Source of the DNA: an uncultured Bacteroidales bacterium | GTDB lineage: Bacteria; Bacteroidota; Bacteroidia; Bacteroidales; UBA932 | Length of the DNA: 11,698 nucleotides | Direction: 5' to 3' | NCBI GenBank assembly: GCA_947305045.1 | Contig: CAMZCW010000059.1 | Coordinates: forward strand, 1-11,698 | Part shown: piece by piece, positions 1 to 6,424 of the stretch | How the letters are laid out: every line of letters begins with the position of its first letter | How positions within the stretch are numbered: the first letter of the stretch is position 1 | The notes under the pieces: model-generated | What the model was told of the DNA's origin: nothing | Database searches by the model: none | Seen by the model: the letters and a program-made list of their open reading frames with translations, nothing else | Made by a program: the position numbers and the translations under genes

Positions 1-392
1 TGGATTTCGTCGATGAACAGGATAATCTCACCGGCGCTGTCCACCACTTCCTTTACTACGCCCTTGAGGCGTTCCTCGAACTCACCTTGATATTTCGCGC
101 CCGCGATCAGGGCGCCCATGTCCAGGGAGTAAACTTTTTTCGATTTTAGATTTTCCGGCACCTGCCCGTTCACAATGTTCTGGGCGATGCCCTCAGAGAT
201 GGCGGTCTTGCCCACGCCGGGCTCGCCCACCAGGATGGGGTTGTTCTTGGTTCTGCGGGAAAGAATCTGCAGAACACGGCGGATTTCATCGTCCCTGCCG
301 ATCACGGGGTCCAGTTTGCCCTGGGCCGCGCGCTCGTTCAGGTTGATGGCAAAGCGCTCCAAAAAGCTGTTGTTGTTATTGTTTTCTGCCAT
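1..392 (-). CDS. ClpB/ClpC-type AAA+ unfoldase lacking the N-domain, 5' part only
   Basis: The gene runs off the window's left edge; 130 residues are visible. They match the start of the first AAA+ module of Hsp100 unfoldases, which thread proteins through a hexameric pore using ATP. Visible motifs are the entry segment [15 protein letters not shown] (about 20-34), Walker A GEPGVGKT (56-63), the pore-loop tyrosine in [11 protein letters not shown] (100-110) and Walker B ILFIDE (124-129). Normal ClpB and ClpC carry a Clp_N repeat domain of roughly 140-150 residues before this point. Here the protein starts with an Asn-rich MAENNNNNS leader and goes straight into the AAA+ module. The DUF6377 gene ends only 79 bases upstream, so no N-domain is encoded. 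AAAAGGAG lies 9 bases before the ATG. The product resembles the short ClpB isoform made from an internal start in some bacteria, but as a stand-alone gene. ClpB versus ClpC cannot be settled from this part. Confidence 0.88.
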   Translation of the reverse strand, partial: MAENNNNNSFLERFAINLNERAAQGKLDPVIGRDDEIRRVLQILSRRTKNNPILVGEPGVGKTAISEGIAQNIVNGQVPENLKSKKVYSLDMGALIAGAKYQGEFEERLKGVVKEVVDSAGEIILFIDEI

Positions 393-422
393 AGTTCATT
401 TCTCCTTTTGCCTGAACTATGG
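389..422 (-). promoter_or_regulatory. Start-codon hairpin of the Clp gene (possible RNA thermometer or translational switch)
   Basis: On the coding strand CCATAGTTCA (422-413) and TGAACTATGG (398-389) are perfect 10-bp inverted repeats separated by 14 bases. In mRNA the loop would hold the AAAAGGAG ribosome binding site. The 3' arm contains the AUG (392-390). The start codon would be paired while the Shine-Dalgarno stays in the loop. For a chaperone-type gene this could be temperature-sensitive translation control. It could equally be a DNA operator. The repeat is directly visible; the function is inferred. Confidence 0.5.
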
Positions 423-447
423 CAATCTCCGTTCCGTTCCCGTTTTC

Positions 448-462
448 CTGCCATTTTGGCAG
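448..462. promoter_or_regulatory. 15-bp palindrome upstream of the Clp gene
   Basis: CTGCCATTTTGGCAG is a palindrome with 6-bp arms and a 3-base centre. It lies 9 bases past the stop of the DUF6377 gene and 55 bases before the Clp start codon. The position and symmetry suit a dimeric regulator or an activator-dependent promoter of a stress gene. On the Clp coding strand it is followed by a GGGAACGGAACGG direct repeat (446-434). No T-run follows, so a terminator role is unlikely. Confidence 0.35.
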
Positions 463-471
463 AAAGGATTG

Positions 472-2022
472 TTACTCTAATTCGCGGATGCGCTGCTCAA
501 ATTCGTCCTTAGGGCAGATTGCCTGGTTGCGCATTTTGGCCCGATAGGTATAGACCGTGGAAAGCGAGCATTTGAGGAAAGAAGCGATGTGCGGACTCTC
601 GTCTATGCCCAGCCGAATAGAGGCCAGAATCCGGATTTCAGTGGGCAAGGCGTTCCCCGGCGTGCATACAAAGCGGGCGTCTTCCCTAAGCAGTGCGTTT
701 ACCTGGTCCACGAATCCTGGGAAAATACCCAGGAAGGTTTGGTCGAATATGCGGTAGAACTCCTTGTAGTCCGCATAGTTGGCCGCATTTCGTAGCTCCT
801 TCAGGAGCGCATCTGTGCCTTGGTTTCTGGCAATCTGTCGCAGCTGGTGTCTGTATTGTTCAATCTTGTCCAGGTACTGTACGCTCAGGTCCATGTAGCG
901 GAACACGTAGTTGTCTTTGATTTTATTGGCACTGGAAAGGGCTGCATTTACCTCCTCCAGGTCTGCATTGGCTTTGCTCAGTTTGATGGCCTGGTTGTGC
1001 CGAATCATGAGTAACCAGAGGATGAAGAAGGCAAAGATGCCCAGGACTGCGATGGCGATGGCCAACACCGCTCGCTTTTGGCGCTCTGCCCGTAGGGCCG
1101 CCTCAACAATGATGTTCTGCGCACCTGAAGAGCGGATAACCTGCGCCTGGAAGTCTCCGGCGTAAACGTTTCCTAAATGTGCGCTGATATAGCGTCCGGC
1201 CCGTTCATAGTCCCTGTCTTTGTATAGCGTCATTGCCAATTCATAGAGTGACAGGAAGTCCCGGTTAGGGGCTTTGAAGTCATAAACTGCACTTTTGGCC
1301 AACCAGGTTTTCTTTCGGTCATTGTCCCCCATGTGCCCATAAAGCAAGGCCATATTGTAGGCGATGGAGGTGAGCTGGTGAAAATCCTGCTCCGGTGTCT
1401 GGGCATAACAATCCTCGAAAATGGTCAGCGCGCGTTCCAGGTTTCCGTTGTCGCGCAAGCTTTGGGCCAACAGTTTTCGGCCCTCATAAGAAAGGGTATC
1501 CCGCGCAATATAGGCGTTCCGATAGGCCTTTAAACTATCCGAATAGTCCCGGTCTTTCAGGAACGGATGCGAAAAACGGGACAGGTTAGTGAAAATTTTA
1601 ACCCCGGTTGCCAGGTATTCCAATGAAAGTCCGGCAGCATGAACTTCCTGTGCTTTGAGTGACTGAAACAGAGAGAGAGCATTTTCCTCGTAATGGGCAG
1701 TCCCCAGTAAGTAGCATTGGGCAATGGAGGTCTTCAGGCTTTGTTCCTGGTTGGTGGCCCGTTTTTCCATGAGCGCGATATAGCGTCCGGCGGAGTCTGC
1801 GCTGAAATGCAGGTATTCTTCATAGAGGGCCTCTGCACTCTCCCAACTCCCCGACGACAGAATAATCCTTAGGGAGTCGTTCTTTTGCTCAAACGCCTGC
1901 TGGTATTGGTCCTGGTTTTCGATGACGTTGTCCAGCTCTTTCAGTGCCGATTTCAGCTGGGGGGGGGTACAAGCTAAGATTAAAAAGCAGAATGCGGATA
2001 GGATAGTGTATTTCTTTTCCAT
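472..2022 (-). CDS. DUF6377-type membrane-anchored TPR/HTH regulator
   Basis: 516 residues. A lipoprotein-type signal (residues 1-18, ending FLILAC) is followed by a helical region rich in TPR-like repeats (about 50-300), a transmembrane helix (about 318-340), a coiled coil (about 345-400) and a C-terminal helix-turn-helix (about 459-500). The HTH holds PTEIRILASIRLG and KCSLSTVYTYRAKMRN, the LuxR-like end typical of Bacteroidota DUF6377 proteins. The likely topology is sensor repeats outside the cytoplasm and DNA-binding end inside. Having both a lipobox and an internal helix is unusual, and the N-terminal segment could instead act as a plain signal or second anchor. The gene is divergent from the peptide/beta-helix lipoprotein operon, which suggests it controls that operon. 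The coding strand has nine consecutive C directly after the lipobox cysteine codon, so indels there would frameshift the protein near residue 20. DUF assignment is by recognition of the C-terminal signature and architecture. Confidence 0.85.
   Translation of the reverse strand: MEKKYTILSAFCFLILACTPPQLKSALKELDNVIENQDQYQQAFEQKNDSLRIILSSGSWESAEALYEEYLHFSADSAGRYIALMEKRATNQEQSLKTSIAQCYLLGTAHYEENALSLFQSLKAQEVHAAGLSLEYLATGVKIFTNLSRFSHPFLKDRDYSDSLKAYRNAYIARDTLSYEGRKLLAQSLRDNGNLERALTIFEDCYAQTPEQDFHQLTSIAYNMALLYGHMGDNDRKKTWLAKSAVYDFKAPNRDFLSLYELAMTLYKDRDYERAGRYISAHLGNVYAGDFQAQVIRSSGAQNIIVEAALRAERQKRAVLAIAIAVLGIFAFFILWLLMIRHNQAIKLSKANADLEEVNAALSSANKIKDNYVFRYMDLSVQYLDKIEQYRHQLRQIARNQGTDALLKELRNAANYADYKEFYRIFDQTFLGIFPGFVDQVNALLREDARFVCTPGNALPTEIRILASIRLGIDESPHIASFLKCSLSTVYTYRAKMRNQAICPKDEFEQRIRELE
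1959..1967 (-). repeat. 9-base homopolymer inside the DUF6377 gene (possible phase-variation tract)
   Basis: Nine G on the plus strand (nine C in the coding strand) encode the Thr-Pro-Pro stretch right after lipobox Cys18. The window sequence is in frame. A change of one base would remove the rest of the protein, as in known contingency loci. A fixed tract or a sequencing length error are the alternatives. Confidence 0.45.
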
Positions 2023-2346
2023 GCAGGGTTTACGTCAAAAGTCTTTTTCGAAGGTACAAAGAAAAGGAGAGGAAAACAAGCGAACCGGGTGAAAGTTTCA
2101 TTTTGAAAGCGTGATATTCGGATATGTGAGAGCAGATGTAAACTTATAAAACCACCTATATTTTTCCAAGCACAGGATGGATCAAGAAGCGTTATAAAGT
2201 GGCGCCTAAATGCGGTATAACCGTGTTTTGAGGTTTTCTAAACTCCTTGTAAATTACTTATATTTTCTCTTGAAGGGGTATTTTATGCGGTTTTTCTTTC
2301 CGAAATTTGTGACAACCGCAACCGAATTAATTAAACACGAAATACC
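2023..2346. other. Divergent intergenic region between regulator and peptide operon
   Basis: 324 bases between the divergent starts at 2022 and 2347, clearly AT-rich in its right half. I see no gene with a convincing product. Open frames here, including the extension of the 51-residue peptide back to 2210, give compositions that look like translated noncoding DNA. It probably holds both promoters. A candidate plus-strand -7 box is described separately. On the minus strand TTTCTTTG (2064-2057) is one mismatch from the Bacteroidota TAnnTTTG box and lies 34 bases before the regulator start. Neither has a convincing -33 partner. Confidence 0.5.
2302..2309 (+). promoter_or_regulatory. Candidate -7 promoter box of the peptide/lipoprotein operon
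   Basis: GAAATTTG keeps the TTTG core of the Bacteroidota -7 consensus TAnnTTTG and sits 37 bases before the first peptide start. Its surroundings, TTCTTTCCGAAATTTGTGA, are nearly the same as the box at 11584-11591 (TTCTTTCGAAATTTGCGA). That similarity supports a real promoter type in this genome. The -33 element is unclear. Confidence 0.35.
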
Positions 2347-2496
2347 ATGTTTGTTCATCTCAAAGAGGACTATCACTGTCCAGTTTGTCAACGATTGGAA
2401 CTTGCAACGGAAAGTTTCATCTGTAACTCCATCAATCCGCCTATGGGGGCTGGATTGGAACCTATGGAAGAAGACCCTTACACGTGGATGCTTTAA
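2347..2496 (+). CDS. Small peptide A (49 residues), paralog of peptide B
   Basis: Runs from ATG to TAA and ends PYTWML. It has no recognised domain. Aligned from the first Tyr, it shares an ordered set of positions with peptide B: Tyr, Pro three residues on, Leu-x-Leu, then ICxS, then LExM-x-ED, then Tyr-x-Trp close to the end. This shared pattern is the main evidence that it is translated. Peptides of this size with a near-terminal Trp are common in Bacteroidales next to surface-protein genes. It has three cysteines (11, 14, 26), two of them in CPVC. There is no clear ribosome binding site, as is usual in the phylum. Function is unknown; a secreted or processed peptide is a guess. Confidence 0.55.
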   Translation: MFVHLKEDYHCPVCQRLELATESFICNSINPPMGAGLEPMEEDPYTWML

Positions 2497-2509
2497 AAAA
2501 CAAAAAAAG

Positions 2510-2665
2510 ATGAAAAAAGAGATGTATTTAGCTCCGGAGTTGGTGACTCTCCGGTTGAATTTTGGAGATAGCCAGTTAATATGCTCGTCTCCGGAAGAAG
2601 AATTTAGCGCGGACGCGGAATTGGAGGATATGAGTGAAGATTCGTCGTATAAATGGGAAATATAA
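2510..2665 (+). CDS. Small peptide B (51 residues), paralog of peptide A
   Basis: Starts MKKEMYLAPELVTLRLNF, has GDSQLICSS in the middle, and ends in an acidic stretch with YKWEI. The ATG at 2510 is chosen because the similarity to peptide A begins at the following Tyr. The frame stays open back to 2210, but that part has no peptide-like features and overlaps gene A in another frame. It begins 13 bases after peptide A's stop and ends 12 bases before the lipoprotein ATG, so the three genes form one transcription unit. The form (MKK, xxPxxxxLxL, ICSS, acidic tail) is typical of unnamed Bacteroidales small peptides. No function can be assigned. The very acidic C-terminal half differs from peptide A. 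Confidence 0.6.
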   Translation: MKKEMYLAPELVTLRLNFGDSQLICSSPEEEFSADAELEDMSEDSSYKWEI

Positions 2666-2677
2666 ATAGTGTACAAT

Positions 2678-5600
2678 ATGAAAAAGTTTTACCTTGTTTT
2701 AATGGCTGTGGCAGCTTTGAGTTTAGCCACGCTTTCCTGTTCCAAAGAGGCCATGGACCCCTCGCAGCCGGAACCGGCTCAAAAAGAGGAAACTCAAAAG
2801 GAGGAGTCCACGCCGGAAAACCCGGCGGAGGAAGAAGAGTCCCCCGTTCCTGAAGGCATGATTCGTCTGACCTTTGGCGTTTCCCAGGAAGGGGACGCCC
2901 CCGCTGCAGACGGCGAGGACACCAAGACCTCATGGGACGGCACCAATCACACCTGGAGCGAGGGTGACCAGATTCGAATTTTCTGGGGAACCGGTGCGGA
3001 AGATTATGTAGATGCAACAGTGGAGAACAATAAGGTGGAAGCTGTTGTTGGGGAGGCAGATAATTATTATGCGGTCTATCCTATCACCGGTGCATTCGCA
3101 TTTCGTGAGGGAGGCACCATCGACTTTGGCATTCCCATTCTGCAGAGTGGCTCTTTTAAGGATGCCAATATGATGGCAGCTACCACTTCAAAAGCCACGA
3201 CGACCTTTAATTTCAAGAATCTTACCCATATTTTTAAGTTTCATTTGACGAACGATTCGCCTTATGATCGCTTCCAATTTTGTACGAACAATGGTTCCAT
3301 TGTGGTCAATACATATGGAGTTTCTTTTGACCTTGAAGGAAATGTTACCATTGGTAAGCGAACCCAGGAAATTTCGGGCTTCGCTAATAGCAAGTATGTC
3401 CGTCTGCACGAGGGGATGACGCCGGGCGGAGACTATTATTTTGCGGTCGTTCCCGGTGCACAATATAGCCTCGGATTTGGACTTCAGGCGAGAATTAGCG
3501 GGGAAACAGGTGACTATAGTGTTGCCGCACTTAGTAAGAGGGATATTGACACTTCCAATCCTCGTAAGATTACGAATCTGGGCAATCTTGATCCTTACGT
3601 CCATTCAGACTGGTTTATTACTGCGGATGGAACCGGGAATGGCACCAGTTGGGACGATCCAGGCGGCCCTGCTCTCCTTCGGAGCCTTCTTGTGATGCCG
3701 TCAACGTTTACTACTGATCAAGCAAAAAAGAATCATACCATAAGGCTTAACAATGCTAAAATTCATTTGAAGGAAGGGACTTATAATTTCCAGACAATCC
3801 TTGCGGATACTGGCCAAAAAGCATTTCAAGCGGGAGCCTTCCATACGGACGTGAACAATGTTACTGTGATAGACGGTGGCTATCCTTCCTCTGCAACAGG
3901 CAAGGACCTCAGCGGCTATGATCCAGTGAATCATCCTTCCGTTGTCATCTCCAATCAGGCTGCCACAAATGATCGCGCTTTTTATTTTAATGGAGCACGG
4001 CTATATGACTGGACCTTCAAGGGCTTGAGTTTTCAAAATAATCCATCAGGCTCCAATTTCAATACGCCCGGCGGAGCGATGGCCATCAATGGTGCGACGA
4101 ATGCCAATATTAAGTTCGAGGACTGCTCTTTTTCGTTAAAGACAACTAATACTAGTGGCGGTGGCGCTTTTTCTTTCCGTGGCTCAGCAGAAGTCAACGC
4201 AGAGTTCAAGAATTGCACGTTCACTTCTTGCGAGTCTAGTTCATATGGTGGAGCCATCTGGATTAACACTACGAATCATAACTTGACTTTTGATGGATGT
4301 ACTATGTCCGGCAATACAGGCAGTAAGGGCGGCGGCTTCCTTTATAACCAGAATTCCGGAACCGTTATTATCAAGAACTCCACCATTGAAAACAACTCAG
4401 CTACATCCTCGACAGGTCTCGGCGGTGCTATCTACGCCTCGGGATCCGGAACGATACATCTTTACGATACAAGTTTGTCCGGTAATGGAACAGATACACA
4501 GGCACAGAATGGCGGTATCATCTGGATGGGAGGGACCATCGAACTTTCCATCCACAGCGGCTCCACGGTCTCCAACAATAAAGCTTCTTCCAGTGGTGGC
4601 GCTGTCCTTGTTGCCGAAACAGCAAGCTTTAAAGCCGACGACGTACTGTTCAGCGGGAACAACGCGGCCAACGGAGGTGCCGTCTATAATTCGGGAACAG
4701 TCACCCTTACTAACTGTACCTTATCAGCCAACGACTGCGCAACAAACGGCGGTGCCATCTACAACGAGGGATCCCTAACTTTGAACGAAACTATACTTAC
4801 AGGGAAAGGAAAGAGCACAAATCTTACTACTCTTCTTGGCGGGGGAATTTATAATAAGAGCGGCGCTACGGCAACAATAGAAAACAGTTCCGTTATCGAG
4901 GGGTGCGCTATCACCGGAAGCAGTCATCACGGTGCGGCCATCTGGAACGGCGGTACTCTGATTATAGACGGCAGCACGCTCCGTAACAATGTAAACACCC
5001 AGCGTGGCGGTGGCATCTACTGTGTAGGGACTGCGGCTGATGCAACTATAACAAATATGCTTTTCGACGACAACGATGCGGATAATGGAGGTGCCATAGC
5101 TGCAGATGACGGAGCTGGCATTTTCATTAACAAGTGTAAGTTCATTAACTCTAATGCTAAAAATGGCGCTGCAATCCGTACGGCCACTAATAGTGGAACC
5201 GACGTAAACAAAATATTGATTTTCAATTCGTTGTTTTCTAATAATACGTCAACTGCAGGTACAAACACACAAAATGGTGGTATTATTCAAGGTACGGGGT
5301 ATTGTAGTATAGTTCTTGCCAATTCAACTGTTTGTAATAATACTACAAATGAGGCAAATTCTGCTGTAACGACAAGTAAATATAATAATGCAGACCATGC
5401 AAAACTATACGTTGTAAGTAGCACTATTGCGGATAATACAAGAGATCTTACCCGCACAAGTACAACAATCGAGGTGCATAATTCCATTATAAAAGGTCTT
5501 GCCGATCATCCGCTCAATGTTATCATTGAAAAAACGTTCTGGTACGGCCATTTATATTCTGAAGATAGAGATCACAAAACTGACGACGTGGAATTTTATC

Positions 5601-5806
5601 TTGGCGTGTTTGATCCAGAAAAAGGCGTTTATCCTCTAGTCCCTTCCTATTCGAATGTTTATAAGGCCGGAATGACAGTGGAAGAATTGCAAGGAATGTC
5701 CTTCTCCAACATCACCACCGACCTGAAAGCCCTCCTTGCCAAGGACCAGAAGGGCAATGACCGTACGGGAGACACCATCATGGGTGCGTATGTGCTCACC
5801 GAGTAG
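2678..5806 (+). CDS. Surface lipoprotein: fimbrillin-like N-half plus PMP-type beta-helix
   Basis: 1042 residues from ATG 2678. A GTG at 2669 is in frame, but MKKFYLVLMAVAALSLATLSC is the natural lipoprotein signal with Cys21. An acidic Pro/Glu linker (about 22-60) leads to a domain resembling Bacteroidales fimbrillins (about 62-305) with TKTSW, WSEGDQIRIFW and YYAVYP. From about 309 (SDWFITADGTGNGTSWDDP) a right-handed beta-helix begins. It has about 15 turns marked by GGAI/GGGx motifs every 25-30 residues (GGAIWIN, GGAVYNSG, GGAIYNEG, GGGIYCVG and others), as in chlamydial PMP and choice-of-anchor Q proteins. The end, NDRTGDTIMGAYVLTE, matches the usual close of such repeats. It is probably surface-exposed and anchored by lipid; adhesion or glycan binding is inferred. 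It follows peptide B by 12 bases and is divergent from the DUF6377 regulator. Base composition falls sharply in the last third and recovers at the 3' end. Confidence 0.85.
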   Translation: MKKFYLVLMAVAALSLATLSCSKEAMDPSQPEPAQKEETQKEESTPENPAEEEESPVPEGMIRLTFGVSQEGDAPAADGEDTKTSWDGTNHTWSEGDQIRIFWGTGAEDYVDATVENNKVEAVVGEADNYYAVYPITGAFAFREGGTIDFGIPILQSGSFKDANMMAATTSKATTTFNFKNLTHIFKFHLTNDSPYDRFQFCTNNGSIVVNTYGVSFDLEGNVTIGKRTQEISGFANSKYVRLHEGMTPGGDYYFAVVPGAQYSLGFGLQARISGETGDYSVAALSKRDIDTSNPRKITNLGNLDPYVHSDWFITADGTGNGTSWDDPGGPALLRSLLVMPSTFTTDQAKKNHTIRLNNAKIHLKEGTYNFQTILADTGQKAFQAGAFHTDVNNVTVIDGGYPSSATGKDLSGYDPVNHPSVVISNQAATNDRAFYFNGARLYDWTFKGLSFQNNPSGSNFNTPGGAMAINGATNANIKFEDCSFSLKTTNTSGGGAFSFRGSAEVNAEFKNCTFTSCESSSYGGAIWINTTNHNLTFDGCTMSGNTGSKGGGFLYNQNSGTVIIKNSTIENNSATSSTGLGGAIYASGSGTIHLYDTSLSGNGTDTQAQNGGIIWMGGTIELSIHSGSTVSNNKASSSGGAVLVAETASFKADDVLFSGNNAANGGAVYNSGTVTLTNCTLSANDCATNGGAIYNEGSLTLNETILTGKGKSTNLTTLLGGGIYNKSGATATIENSSVIEGCAITGSSHHGAAIWNGGTLIIDGSTLRNNVNTQRGGGIYCVGTAADATITNMLFDDNDADNGGAIAADDGAGIFINKCKFINSNAKNGAAIRTATNSGTDVNKILIFNSLFSNNTSTAGTNTQNGGIIQGTGYCSIVLANSTVCNNTTNEANSAVTTSKYNNADHAKLYVVSSTIADNTRDLTRTSTTIEVHNSIIKGLADHPLNVIIEKTFWYGHLYSEDRDHKTDDVEFYLGVFDPEKGVYPLVPSYSNVYKAGMTVEELQGMSFSNITTDLKALLAKDQKGNDRTGDTIMGAYVLTE

Positions 5807-5829
5807 GGCGATTATTCACTTTGCTCAAA

Positions 5830-6006
5830 ATGACAACAGCCAGGTGGCATCGGAATCTCCGGTGCCGCTTGACTTTTTATACGGAACATGGGGCGCGTTT
5901 TTTGCAGTATAATGACATCATTGACAAAAACTGGGAAGAGTTCAACAAGATGATAGATGATGTTTTTGCCGGGAAGAAAATAACTATCAAGAAGTTCAAG
6001 AAATAG
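5830..6006 (+). pseudogene. Probable decayed DUF4160-like gene
   Basis: The open frame gives 58 residues from ATG 5830. Its first third overlaps the terminator-like hairpin, so that start is doubtful. The middle, FYTEHGARFLQYNDII, loosely resembles the DUF4160 segment around EHxPPHxHxxYxxYxAII. The end (NWEEF...AGKKITIKKFKK) resembles the family's C-terminal NW...GK..KI..L. About 25-30 residues between these parts seem to be missing, and the paired histidines are absent. The stop overlaps the ribosome binding site of a DUF2442 gene, the usual partner of DUF4160, which supports this reading. TCACTTTG (5816-5823) resembles a -7 box but lies only 6 bases before the ATG. It may instead be an unrelated small ORF. 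Confidence 0.4.
5842..5878 (+). terminator. Intrinsic-terminator-like hairpin after the lipoprotein gene
   Basis: AGGTGGCATCGGA (5842-5854) pairs with TCCGGTGCCGCTT (5858-5870) over 13 positions, three of them G-U, with a 3-base loop. Five T (5874-5878) follow after GAC. It lies 35 bases past the lipoprotein stop and would end the peptide/lipoprotein transcript. It also sits inside the open frame of the decayed DUF4160-like gene. Confidence 0.6.
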
Positions 6007-6017
6007 GAGGAGGAAAT

Positions 6018-6257
6018 ATGTGCAAATATAAAGATACTACACTTGGAATCAAGAAAATTGATTTTACTATAAAACGTGGGAATATGGCATTCTTCCTTAC
6101 CGATGGCCGGATTGTAATTGTCCCCGTTTCGATGTTTCCGGACATAAAGCGGCTCTCCAGAGCTCAGCGGGAGGATTATATGATTATGGATGACCAGTAC
6201 TTCTCCTTCGATGCTCTTAGCCGGATTTATTCCGTCAAGGATGTCCTACATTATTAG
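6018..6257 (+). CDS. DUF2442 domain protein
   Basis: 79 residues, the usual length of this small family. The core LTDGRIVIVPVSMFPDIK (about 28-45), the following RAQREDY and the final FSFDALSRIYSVKDVL (about 63-78) match the DUF2442 pattern of a DGR strand, a xxFPxL turn and a terminal (D)xSVxDLL helix. The acidic residues common before the last helix are replaced here (LSRIYSV). DUF2442 is usually encoded beside DUF4160 in small mobile-like pairs, sometimes proposed as toxin-antitoxin-like; no activity is established from sequence. It has an unusually strong AGGAGGAGG ribosome binding site (6005-6013) that overlaps the upstream stop, which indicates former translational coupling. The upstream partner looks broken, so this may be an orphan. 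Confidence 0.8.
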   Translation: MCKYKDTTLGIKKIDFTIKRGNMAFFLTDGRIVIVPVSMFPDIKRLSRAQREDYMIMDDQYFSFDALSRIYSVKDVLHY

Positions 6258-6306
6258 GCCGTTAAAAACCTATAAAAACCCTTAGTGCCCGGATAGGGCA
6301 TTAGAC

Positions 6307-6346
6307 GGAAAATCCGCGTTGCACGTAGTTGTGACGCGGATTTTCC
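6307..6346 (+). terminator. Hairpin U1: repeated intergenic stem before the catabolic operon
   Basis: GGAAAATCCGCGT (6307-6319) and ACGCGGATTTTCC (6334-6346) are perfect 13-bp arms around 14 bases. Wobble pairs can lengthen the stem by about four. The A-tract and T-tract within the arms give the look of a bidirectional terminator. It lies 49 bases after the DUF2442 stop. The TCCGCGT/ACGCGGA stem recurs after the operon at 11479-11514. A weaker 5-bp hairpin (TGCCC/GGGCA, 6286-6300) precedes it. Confidence 0.6.
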
Positions 6347-6379
6347 TATATAATGGACCTGCAATCCGACCTATAATTT

Positions 6380-6398
6380 CGTGCGTGTACGCGTGCGT
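6380..6398. repeat. Alternating purine-pyrimidine tract U1
   Basis: Nineteen bases alternate strictly between pyrimidine and purine (CGTGCGTGTACGCGTGCGT). They start two bases after a TATAAT (6372-6377), which itself begins 25 bases after hairpin U1. Direct repeats CCTGCAAT flank the tract (6358-6365 and 6400-6407). A similar TATAAT plus alternating tract occurs at 11541-11562. Such tracts can adopt Z-DNA, but no function is shown here. Confidence 0.5.
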
Positions 6399-6424
6399 CC
6401 CTGCAATTGAGCCTGTTTTATTGC

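Noticed and set aside
175..480. 101-codon plus-strand frame over the Clp start and leader
   Set aside because: It is antisense to the conserved AAA+ coding sequence and has no supporting motif.
2023..2346. Riboswitch or structured RNA in the divergent region
   Set aside because: No extended pairing or known riboswitch core could be seen by eye; only weak promoter-like boxes.
2210..2509. Upstream extension of peptide B to a 151-residue protein
   Set aside because: It overlaps peptide A in another frame and lacks any recognisable feature; the similarity to peptide A starts just after ATG 2510.
2254..3017. Minus-strand ORFs opposite the peptide genes and lipoprotein start
   Set aside because: They are antisense to better supported genes and look like translated noncoding sequence.
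4069..5290. Regularly spaced GGCGGTGCC-like repeats that could suggest a CRISPR or DNA repeat array
   Set aside because: Spacing varies from about 74 to 113 bases and always falls in the coding frame as GGAI turns, so these are protein repeats of the beta-helix.
6286..6300. Small hairpin TGCCC-GGATA-GGGCA
   Set aside because: A 5-bp stem with no T-run on the plus strand; the much stronger hairpin at 6307-6346 explains termination better.
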